Source: Pachydiplax longipennis
Lineage: Eukaryota; Arthropoda; Insecta; Odonata; Libellulidae
Direction of reading: 5' to 3'
Assembly: GCA_036926295.1 (NCBI GenBank)
Contig: JAVFKF010000002.1
Location: 34,891,501-34,955,500 of the forward strand
Length of the DNA stretch: 64,000 bases
Each line of letters opens with the position of its first letter. Position 1 is the first letter of the stretch. This document shows positions 24,373-36,400 of this stretch, one piece after another. The notes beneath the pieces were generated by a model that did no database searches, had not been told where the DNA came from, and saw only the letters and a list, made by a program, of their open reading frames with translations. The translations under genes were made by a program, and so were the position numbers.

Positions 24373-27300
24373 ATCCTTTAAATGGAGCTCGTATGTTTTC
24401 TCATTAATTACATTTATGATGGTAGGAATTACTTAAGATTGGCCTATAATAAAGGGAATAGTAATTGTTCTAAAAAGAGTACCATAATTAATATTGATAA
24501 AGGTGAATAGGCTGATGCTTATAATTGGGTATTAAGATGATAATGCTCGTACGAAGTATAAAAAATAAAAGTGGTAGGGAAATATGACTTGAAAAGGATG
24601 AATGAAATAGCATCCTATTCATGGATTATTAATATGGAGGCAATTATTGATCAAGAATGAATTTCACTTTGCAATGAATCGCAACTCTTCCATCAGTTGT
24701 GCTGTCCATTTTTGTCATCAACAGCAAGAATTCTTGATCTTTTTAATCTAGCTAATCTGATGTAATAGAAATGCAAGATCCAAGCTGACAGTTTACAAAA
24801 TTCACTATGGAGGCACTCGGTTATATCAGTAAAATTTGTGTCTACTATCTTAGCATAAAAATGTTTTGAGTTGATTTACCTGTTGAAAGCTTTTACTTGG
24901 AAATTCAGCCTACATAAGGTAGCAGTAGCTCAACTTCTTTATGGACTGTGAGGAGTTTCCACTTAAATGTTTCATTTATTTCAGTGCTGATTGGAATGCT
25001 GGTCATAATTTCTGCAAAGAAAATTGGTGGTGAAAGATTGTATGTCTCTAACTAAGATAAGAACCTATAAGTTTTTATAAAAATATTATATTTAATTGAC
25101 GATATACAGTACTCTACAAAAGTCACTAATAATCCATGAGTGAAGCCATTATTTTATCTCATTTTACAAAACTGTGATGGAATGTTGAAACAAGAAATGA
25201 AAAACATTGGTTAAAAGAAGGTTGCTATAAACTTTCTGGCTGCTTGTTTGAAGTATTACTTCTGTTTGATATTTCCAATACACCAGGTAAATAATTTTTT
25301 TATGGTTGTTAAAGGGTTACCATGTTTTGTAATTTACATGACATAATAAAAATTTAAGGTGTGACATTCAAGTAGAATCACATTTAGTCTCAACTCTCAA
25401 AGTTTGAAGTTAGATAATTTCAAAAACACCTGGCAGGCAATCACTAGTGACAATGAAATTAAATCTTGCAACCTCTTTGATTCAACTCTTAGTTACATTG
25501 ATAAATTTATGTTGGAAAATGTTTGTTACATCGCTTCTTTCTCACAATAATCACCGTGTGATGTGCTGTGATCGTTTACTCTGTCTCTAAAAGATCCTCT
25601 TCAGTCTCACTCACCCATACATTTTATTCTGCACTACTTACAGTCTCATTTAAATCTAACAATTATTCATGAATCACAAACTGCATTGCTGCATCACACT
25701 CCATTTACAGGATCCTAACTTGCTACTAATATTTGTTTTTGGTTTTCTACTTTCATTTGCACCCATAGTCGTAGATGAAAGACTTGAACAAAATTTTACT
25801 TAGTTCCTAACCCCACCAACTTTTTCACTTCCATAGGGAATTTCTACTCCAGATCACAGATAGTCATTACTTATTGCTTCTGTATGTCTCTGACTTTATT
25901 GCATTTACATGCAGTCACTTTTTCCCCTATTCAAATGCAATTAGTTACTATCACATGTCTTCACAGCAAAATTCTTCAAGTCAACACTCCTACCTTCATT
26001 GGTATTCAGTGTGAAGCCAATAAATAATAATAAATTGGTCTTTAAATCTGCATTTAAATATGGAAGGAAGTTTTGCTAATTGAACTAACTAGAGATATTT
26101 AACCATAAAACTGTAATTAATGATTTGAGAAATCCAATTGCTTCATATATTTATGCCATACACATTTGGTTCTAAATTTTCAGTTCAATGCAAATTTGTA
26201 AACTGTTCTCAATTAGATTATTTTAAAGGGTACATTGTTAGCATATTCATTGATGCCAGTATTTTTACTTATATGGAATCCCTTTTCTCCTATTCTTTAA
26301 ATTTAAATGTTCAAGATCAAATCTAATATATTGTGTAACTGTGGATATTTTTAATTCACCATAGACTTTTGAAGCACATTGCCATTTATATAAACAAAAC
26401 AATGTCCAAAACTATTCTGTCTATCTAAATACACCAGAATGTGAGTTGTATTACATGAAGTGAAAATCATGATAACGAAATTCATTGAAACTTGGTCATT
26501 CTAACCTCAGTTAGTGGGATTTCAATGGAGTTTCTAGTCATATTATATCTCTATATTACAATGAGGGAAAATAAAACATATGGGAGATATCTGAACATTA
26601 GAAACTGGAAGAAGCATTTTTGTTCCTAAGAATAATATATAAGAAATATATTACAGAATAATATATTAGTAGTACTAGTACAGTAATATATACTATAATA
26701 GAATAAGAAAGAATTTGGAAATTCATTACCATAACATACAGTAGAGAACAAATTAGTGAAAAAATGCTGCAACTGATTTTGCAACATTTTTCACACATGA
26801 ATGACTAAAAATAGATATGATGCTAAATTTAATTTAAAAAGTTGCTATTACCTTAAATCAAACTTTTTCAACAACAATGATAAAGTTCTCAAGTTTTGAC
26901 ATGAAGAGTATGAGAAACCTGTATAACTATTTCAAATGAAAACCTGAAATACTACATTGATGTTTTATATGTTATATGAAACAAAATAAGAATGTAATTT
27001 GACGGGATAGTTTTCATTACTTGAACTACATCATCAACAATTCTGAAAATACCTTTTGTCGTTAAATAATAATAATAATAAACTTCGTTTGTTAAGCTCA
27101 TATGATGTCAACACTTAGCTGGTAGATTTTTAAATTTTTGACGATAGAAGTGACAATAGTTAATTGACATATATTAAGAAATAATAATAATATCACTCAT
27201 CATATTTAAAAACACAAATCTGGAAAACATATTGATATATTAAACTTTAAAGTACGATAGATTTGATTAAATATATCTTTTAAATGTTCCGGAAATATGA

Positions 27301-28681
27301 GCGTTTTCCTTTGATCAAAGACAATCATGAACTAAATGGATAACAGTGTTCAAACCCAAAAAGGTACATCTATATAAATTTAGGAAAGCAAAGAATTTGA
27401 ATTATTTTTAATAATATGAAATAACATGGCGTTTAAGTACCTTCCAATAGTTATAAACATCGGTTTATATTTTTATCCTTCATTTTGATCATCGAAATTA
27501 GCTTCAGAATGTCTCATGTCTGTCTAATCACAGAAGTTCTGCATTGATGACCTACTTATTTCTCAGTGGATGATCTACAGATATTCCTCTCGGGTGAAAT
27601 CCGATAAATAAATCGTCCTAATGATAGCTATGGAGTTTGTGGCCGTAACATCCATAAATTTTACCCGGCTGAAAACTCAAAATGAATTTCTGCACAGTTT
27701 TGCTTTCTATCATGAAAGAATATCGTTATATCCATAATAAGAAAATAACTAAGTTTCCCCAAAATATTAATCGATTTTTTCTGTAACATTAGAAAATATT
27801 CTTAGGAAAATCATAATGGCTACGCTGCCCTAACATCTAGCGCACTAACGTCGCAAAATACAGTCATATATTCACCGGTGACTTCAATGACTGAATGCAT
27901 CAAACTGGTGCAAATGTTAATTTTTGACTTTCTTGAGCGAATTTTATCCATAGTATTATGGTAAAATGATTATTTTTCCAACCGTTCACGAAGAATAAAT
28001 ATTGATTATATTATTATTAAGAAAAATAAAATTAAAAAGTTACGTTAACGAAGTTTAAATTACGCAGAAATTGAAATATTATGGCGAATGACTTGTGTTA
28101 TATATATAGTTAAAACTTACCAGTAATGAAGAGAAATACTAAATATTTCGCCAATTTCTCGCCAACATTCACAACTCTCTACCAATTTGCATTTTGTGTC
28201 AAGAAACTATTTGCCGTTCAAAGAGGTAGTAATAGTAAAACCGCAGGTTGATTTTCACCGAAGGAAAATCTTACCTCGATAGAGGTATTATCTATTGTTT
28301 AAAAAATTTCTGTTGTTATACACCAGAGAGTAGCATTTTTACTCTTAATGTGCCTAATATCCCGGTATAACCAAACAACGATTAGACTTTCCCGCGTAGC
28401 AATTCCAACTGGCACTTCACTTCGGCCTTCTACCTTGCCCGTTGGGACGTAGAGTACTCCACAGTCGCCGTGTTCCTACATGTAATTAAACACCTGTGAC
28501 TGAAAGTTTGTTTTGAAGATACGAACAATAGATGTGTTATCAACGAAAAATTATGATTAATTATGACATATTCTAGAAATGAATGCGGTCTTCTTTGATC
28601 AAGTGACTTAGCAATGAGCGATTTGTTGAGGCGCTGATACCTGAATGCCATTATTAATCTGTATATATACTTAAAGAGACG
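24373..28681. other. RpL9-fuzzy intergenic region
   Basis: I see no gene here. Most of it is AT-rich and very poor in CpG: only about five CpG in 24401-25440. CpG returns from about 27,500 to the fuzzy start, suggesting the fuzzy promoter region. Two minus-strand donor-like sites (GTAAGT at about 28118 and GTAAGA at about 28272) could belong to a divergent non-coding transcript. Confidence 0.5.
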
Positions 28682-31600
28682 ATGGCGGCTAGTATTATGT
28701 GTTTAACTATTACTGAAGGCTTGCCGGTTTTCACAAGAGATAAGGGAAATGTCAAAAGTGTAAGTTATTTAATAGAAAGTGTTATAAAACTAACATGGAT
28801 ATTTTATTATTCCTAAAAAAAAGGCAGTTATGTATACTCCTATCATCTGCTTGTATTCTTCGAATTGATATTACATATCTCTGATTCATAAAATTTTAGG
28901 CCTTTAATTTATTCGCAATTTCCATTTGGAATCGGATTATTAATAAATATTCCCAGAGAGGATACAGTCATGAATGACTGGCAGTGCTCTTACTTAAGAG
29001 TGAGATTTACTATTATAGCTATTAACTTTACTCATGTAAAATTACAGCTATCATTTGCGGTAGTTGCCTCTTTGAATGGCGTTCATATGTTTACAAAATC
29101 ACAATCAGCTGTTCTACAAAGCACCACAACGAAGGAGTCAACCATTGTGTGGAGGGATTTTGAATCAAGGTACCCATTAAGAAACAGATGTTTCATCCTC
29201 TTTCTCCATTTAATCATAATAATGTAATCATACATTCCAATATTTTCATTTCAGCTTAACGTTGATAGGGGCTGTCACTGGTGTTCCAGAAATTGCAATC
29301 TATAATCTACTGGGAGTTGTTTTCGATGCTATGGTACTGATGGTTGGGATAGAAGAATTGAAAGAAATCCGTAATGTGGACCGTTTAAAAAGAAATATTA
29401 GGGTATGCACCTCAGTTTTCCAATATGCAATTACAAAGTCTGATAAAAAATAAAATAATTTTAATTTAGTTTTGCTCAAAAATTATTTTATACAATAAAA
29501 AACATTATAACGCTAACAGATTTTTTTACAGTTAATGAATATTTTATTAACTTCTTTGTTTAAAAATCGCTAATTGTAATTTACTGTTTATACCATACAA
29601 CTCCATGTCAGTTAGGTGGATATTCTATCTAACCTGTTTCATTCAGTGTAATCTTATTCCCCTCCAAAGGTTTGTTTCCCATTAATTGATAGACTGCTGG
29701 AATCCATCAAACCTGAAGGAAAGATGGGAGCTTCCAATGATTTAGTTGGCCTCACAGAAGTTATACTCTGCCATGAAAATCACATATTGCAGGTAAAAAT
29801 ATATAAGTAACTTGTTAAACATAGCCCAGACATTGTTTTGATGACTCAAAGAATTAATTCTGGCACTATTCATTTACTACCTCATTTCCTCAGATAAATT
29901 TAACCAACTCATAATAATCATTTGTATATACTGAAATAGCATTAGTTTTTTAGGTTCATAATATTTCTTGGAAATTCATCATCAAATATTATTTTTTAAT
30001 CATATCAATATTTTCTTTCAAGGGGATTCTTGATACATATGCAGAAGCCATTGACTCTATGTATGGATGTCTGCTAATTCATGGTAAGATTGCAGTTGCA
30101 ACATCTGGATGGTGGTCTTTAACTCCAGTGGAGCGATCATTGCTCTCTCTTCTGGCCTCAGTGGAAAACCTTGCAACTTTACAAGACATTCCAATATTCC
30201 TACCTCATAAGAGTCCAAATGTGAGTAATTCGATGGAAGAAAAACCGTCTAAAATTTATTTAAGGAGCTACTTTTGCAGTGGCTGAAATGCCTGATTGAT
30301 ACCACAAAGTAATTTTCCATTTCTTCTCAACACACTGATATTCGAAGAATAATCATGTCACTGTCAAATCCAGAAGGTATTTGGGAAGTCAAATCTCTTG
30401 ATATGGCATGAATTCTCTGTAAAGTATTTCAATTAATTTGGTTTTTCACAATTTTCATTCGGTATTATAATATTTCATTGTAGTTTCAACTGCTATACGA
30501 CTGTTTTGAAATTTAGAACATGTTTTTATTGATGTATATATTTAATTAATTAAGAATGAAATAGTAAGTAAATTTTTGTACAGTATTCATTTATGCTCTT
30601 TGAATATTTTTAGAAAATTTTCTTATAATGTATCTTTTGAGAGAATATTATAGACATGATTTTCAATGCAGTAATGTTATTTTACTTTCTCATGTTAATG
30701 ATCAATTTCAGGTGCCATTTCGATTAGTAACTTGCAGACTGCTCCCATGGGCTGAAGTGTTAGTGCTTTGTGGTCCAAAGCCCTCACTCCAAGATGTTGA
30801 GAGAATAGCAACTCAGTCATGGAGATTAGGCAATGAAACTCTTAGAGCAGCGAATGTTCACTCTCCCACACCAAGGAACATACCCTCATCTTTAATGATA
30901 GATGGAGGAATACTAGGGTAATAAAAACTTGTACTAGACCAAACCTTTGTTCTAAGATAGATTCTATCTTAGTTACTGAAAAACTAAGGTTTATTGTTGT
31001 AAAATGACCTTAGTTGTATTACTACTAATATTTTCCTCTTGAGTTTAACAAGATCACTGAGTGAAAATGATGGTATATTCTGCTGTTCTCACACTTCGGT
31101 CATTATGTTTTTCATAGCATGCATCGAGAATTTTGGAGTTTTAAACTTCCAAATAATTCATAAGTGCAAGCATGAAGCAATTTGTTCAATTTTTCGTCAT
31201 ATTTCTACTAAGCTTATTCCTGGTTTTATTTCTTCCTTAACTCTAGTTTCCTCCTTGTTGATGAAAATCTTGGAAAATTTATACTCTCTACAAACGTGCT
31301 TGGAGACGGTGCTGCACATGGTGATGTAATATCTCACCCTGTTAGTGAAGCCCATCGGAAAATGGTTCTTAGAACATTTTACAGACAAATTTCGTCCACA
31401 TTTATGCCATCATCATTAAAATGCCGTGAGTCTATTTAGTTCATAAATTTTAATAATGTTTGCATTTGTCTATTGACTTACCTTAGTATTTTTCATTAAG
31501 TAACTAGCTGAAATATTGGTGTTTTGTCAAAGAAATTGGAGATGCATAGTTAATAAAAGTCCTTGAAACTTATTACTTTTTTCAGCTGATGAAGAGACTC

Positions 31601-32370
31601 AAAATGTATCATCAATTAGGGAATGCCCTCCCCGAGCTCTAGAATCATATTGGTGTTCCGAGTACCATAAGTGCCATGCCCTGCAACTTGGATCTAATCA
31701 GATCTTTGTCCTTTACTCTGCTGCAGTACCCACCCCTACCATGAGGTAAGAGATGATGTTAGTTCATAGTTTATTGTAGTTAACTTCAGATCATTGCTTC
31801 AAAGCATGTTTTATTATTTGCAATAATACTGAGGGGAATCGAAAGGAGAAACTTTTTAATTTTGAATACTTTTTAAGTAATCAGACATACTCCCTTTTAC
31901 AATTATTGTTCTCTCAGTTTGGATAGCAAACCAAATTTTCGTCCTTGGCCATTTACTTATTTTTCTTTGATGATTTATATCACAGTAGAGCACATGAAAG
32001 TTTTTCTATTTAGTATATAAGAGTTTTACAATGTGGCAAAAATGAGAGGGTTATCCAGTCAAAATTTGATTACGTTTATATTACTATTTTCCATATAGGA
32101 TATCTGAGGTGATTTGAAATGAGGATGAATGAATTAATAATGTATAAAAAACATTTACTTGATAGTAGAATAAAAATTTTCAATGTATACCAAGGGTAAT
32201 ATTTGTAGATTTTAGCAATGTTTGTAATTAGGAAGGTATTCTAGTATAAAATATGATCTATGAATTTTTGTTAATTATATTGTAACATGTTGAATATTTT
32301 TCTTTTATGCAGAGTTCTTTCAAGAAACACCCTCAAAATGATTGTGAATGACAAACAGTTGTGCTGGTGA
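28682..32370 (+). CDS. fuz: Fuzzy, CPLANE ciliogenesis and planar cell polarity protein
   Basis: Nine exons: 28682-28759, 29048-29169, 29255-29402, 29670-29792, 30023-30220, 30712-30917, 31247-31425, 31586-31745 and 32313-32370. They give 423 residues with consistent phases; vertebrate FUZ has about 418. Diagnostic blocks are MCLTITEGLPVFTR at the N terminus, FAVVASLNGVHMF, FDAMVLMVGIEEL with RNVDRLKRNIR, the TSGWWSLTP segment, and LVLCGPKPSL. Fuzzy is built of longin-like domains and partners Inturned. In vertebrates the pair acts as an exchange factor for Rab23 within the CPLANE complex at the ciliary base; in flies it works downstream of Frizzled in wing-hair polarity. The start is the first ATG, just before MAASIMC. 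No break is seen. The NRDE2 gene converges on it from the right. Confidence 0.93.
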
Positions 32371-32529
32371 GATTCTCAGATTTATACGACAAGGAATTTA
32401 TTCTGTGATATACACATAAAATTGCATTATCTCTGTAATTTTCTATATATCCATGATCAGAATTTATAAGAATATATATGAAAATGGATGCACCTATATT
32501 TTTTGTAGAGCTAATATAATCCAAAAATT

Positions 32530-32535
32530 AATAAA
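32530..32535 (+). terminator. Candidate fuzzy polyadenylation signal
   Basis: The first AATAAA downstream of the fuzzy stop codon lies about 160 nt after it. The surroundings are AT-rich, so the assignment is tentative. Confidence 0.35.
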
Positions 32536-33479
32536 TTTTTTACTAAATTAAATGAGTTTGTGTTCTTGTGAATTCCCAGAAACCTTAAGATTCCTAGGTT
32601 AACTTTTAGAAAGGATATCAGATTTTTTTTATTGCTTGAAATGACTCATTCCACTAATATTTAGTTTCTCAAGTAAAATTGAGACTGAATTGGTGTTTTA
32701 AATGAATGGCATCAAAAACTGGGCCAGAATAGAAACAAAATGGGACAGGTAAAACCTTAAGGATACTGCCTGAAATGATAAAATCAGTTATTTTTTCACA
32801 GAAATGTTATTAAAAATCAACATATTCCACAGAAAATAATTTTAGCATCTTTTATCATTAAAATTTAATAACAAGTGTAAATTTTTACAAAACACTTATC
32901 TCCCATATCTTACTCAGATACTATTTAATTTATATCCGTTTTTGTACACTCTCAAGGGGAGCTTCCTTATGTTGAAATCTGAAAATGGCATTTGAGGGCA
33001 CTTCAAGAAGAAACGCAGTCCAACTTATAAAATGCCAACATTTTTGTAATTTACAACAGAGGTAGTTATCTAACAAATCCCAGCTTTATGAAAATTAAAT
33101 GCAAAAGATTAAATTATTCACATAATAACCATCAAAACAAATGAGCATTAATGCAAAAAAAAGGTTCCACCCAAGACATAACACACTATTATTTCATAGG
33201 GATAATTGCTTCAAATCATTCACAATTCCATACTGTGAACACAAACTTGAGGAGTAGAATTCCTCAAAATTATCCTTGAATGCCTCTATGAGTGAATGAA
33301 TACAAAGGAGAATAACATATGAATGGCATTAACAGCATAAGGAAAAATAAATTAAAATGTGTACTTAGTTTTCTTTGAATTAGAGGAGAAGTTTACCATT
33401 CTTGTTTCCTTTCTTTCACATGCAGTAGTTGATTGAAATAACAGAATATGTACAGAGACAGATCACAACTGCAAGAATC
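32536..33479. other. Convergent intergenic region between fuzzy and NRDE2
   Basis: About 0.9 kb of AT-rich sequence separates the fuzzy poly(A) signal from the NRDE2 stop codon. It must contain the NRDE2 3' UTR on the minus strand. I could not pick out its poly(A) signal with confidence, and I see no gene or clear repeat. Confidence 0.5.
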
Positions 33480-36400
33480 TCAAGTTCTAAGGATCTCCAA
33501 TTCCTCTGGAGAGACATGGAGTCGAAGCTCTTTTTCAGTTATCATATCTTGAAACTGATTTATTTCTTCTGGCAGAAGACGCCCAGCATCTAAATAAAAT
33601 GCCTGAAATATTTGAAACGTCTTTAAAGTAATTTCATTTCTTTCGATATGAGCTAAAAATTAAAAGTCTTAATGAAAATATAATGAGAATTTGATCATAT
33701 TTATTACCAACAAAATGAATATGACGCTCCACAAAATTGTGGTGATAGTGAGAAGAGTATTGCAATAAATACAATTTAACAAAACTTTCAAATAAACTGC
33801 TTGTCTGAAATCATGCTGTGATTAAGTTCTTGTGAGCTTTATCAACGTAATAAATATAATTTTTCATAATTTTATCACAACTCTCGATACTTTAACAACT
33901 TCAGATACATTAATCACTCTGAATTACATGCTAGATTTCCTTGATAAAAATGAACTTATCATTATCTTGAAATAAAGTTTCTATCGATAAATGAGTAGAA
34001 TACATTTGAACATTGTTAACAAAAGACCTTTTTTGATGTATGTACATACTTATCAAAGAGAAGCCTTCACTTTACGAAGAGTGTAATATTCAATTACCTT
34101 AACCCAAGGACACTGCTGAAGTCCTCTGTAAGCAACTCCTTTACAATCTTCCATTCCATCCACTCCACCAACAAATCGCAAGTAGAGTCTCCAAAGTAAA
34201 GGACAGTTTCTGGTTCCAGAATCTGCGACTAGATGTCTAAGAACAGACCGCAAACGATTTTTAGCCCCAGATCCTTCAACTACAGGGCCACCTATATATT
34301 AAAAAAAATAAGAAATTTTAAAAACTTATAATTGTCTAATGAAAACCTTAATAAAGTACAAACGAAATACCTTTAAAAACATATACAAGGAATTTAATTT
34401 TACATCATCAAGATAATTTTCAGAAGAATTATGCACTAAAAATATTTCTAATCACAGTGATAAACTTTAAATTTAATATCATCAATTTTCCATGACTATT
34501 TTCCAGTAATTTTTTCATTCTAGTAAACTAAAATTATTTTTAAGAAGAATTTCATTACTTTAGAACTCTACTGATACATTCAATGAGAAATTTAAGATAT
34601 AAAAATTCAAGAATTATGAAAATATGATCTTTACCATAACTTAATGATCTAATTTTCATCAATAATATTAATTTTTACACTGTCTGCAGGGTGTTATGCA
34701 GGGCCCATTTTTTTCACATTCAGCCTATCATATAGGCCAAAGAATTAGTAGACTTTCAGAACTATGATTATCATCTCTGCTGATAATTTACATTAAGCAT
34801 CAAAACCTCAAGGTAATCTCTTTTTCAGCATCAATTGGAGAGGTTGTCTGTGATCAGTCCAGTTATTGGTAAGACAAAGATTTCATGGAGATTATGAATA
34901 GCATGTTACACTTATAATAAAAGAAAGAAATGAATTTTTATATCTTGAGACATTTCGCAGATTATTCTGAAATAGAAAACACAACATAGAAATGATAGAT
35001 AGTAAAACATTTTCAGTTAAAATAGTAGATTGGAGAGCTAAATTCTTTCTAAACAAACTAAAATAGCAAAAAATTGAAAGATTTAAATATTTTACCTTCA
35101 AACCTAGATAATAACTTAGGATGGATCTTAAATTTAACAGATTCAGTATGTCATTTTGTGAGTGGTAAAAATATATGCATTTAACATAGATGGGTAAATT
35201 CAAAGCGAGTGTCAAGAAAGCAAGTTTGGAGATGAATTATTGTTTACAAAGTCAGGAGCACTTTTGAGTGATAAATGAAAGGAAATTCTACTAAAAAATA
35301 ATGTTAGCTACTAAAAAATAATGTTAGCTGAATCACATGAACCCAATAGAAATGAGTAAAGCAATAAACAGACCCATGTTCAAAGTGAGATGGGCTTCTC
35401 TTGTTCCTTTTTCTATCCTCCTCCTCCTCTGCTCAGCTAGGAGAACCAGGAAAATCTTCCCAAACACTGACCAGTTTCCTCCTCCTGCACGACCAAGTCC
35501 TCCATCAAAATAGGAAGTAACTTTCCACCAGGGACTACCTCCATAACCAATGTCATTCTAATAGAAAAGCATAAAAAAGATATTATGATGTGATAGTTCC
35601 GTCCCCTTCCAAATCTCATGTCATTTATGTGTGACAACAAACAATATTTCTAAGATACTGAATAAACAACATTTTATGAATCCTGTTTTTTTATGACAAT
35701 AGAATCCACTCCAATTCTAGAACAAAATAATTCATCATTCAACATTCAATAATAATTCATCAAGTAAAACCATACATGTAAATGACAGAGAATGAAAATC
35801 ACTAAGGGTAGTCTCAGTCTCCATTCAACCCTCCGAAGTTCACCACATTATCTCTGTTTATTATATTACGTGCTTCCTCCCCTTTAGTTAAATTCAGCAA
35901 CAACACAAAATATTTTGGTTCTCCAAATGAAGTGCTCAGGGTGGCCTCATCAGTAATATTTTTGAGATTGTAATCAACCAATAAGTGACAAATCAAATTG
36001 TTCAAAAAAGAATTCCCAGAAATAAAATAGATTAACAGAGGATGAATTACTAACTATGCTGAATAAAAAAAGGGAAATCTTTGTCTGCGAATGACTTAAC
36101 TTAGAAAACTGACCATCAAGGAATGTTTGCAAGGATTCTAAACTAGATTTTCTCATCTTCCTTTTGCCTTGTTTTAGAATATTATTGGCACAAGTACTGC
36201 CAATTAAAAATGGTTTTGAATATTTATCAACAAAGGATATAAAATTAATCATTCCTTGAAGCTTAACTAATGGATGAGTGAACAAAAGCTTCTATCAGAA
36301 TATAATCAATAGAATACCCGTTATATTATTACTTATTATCTTCTAAGAAGACCACAGGTATTATTGGGATAATTAATTTTTTATAATAAAAAAACTCATA

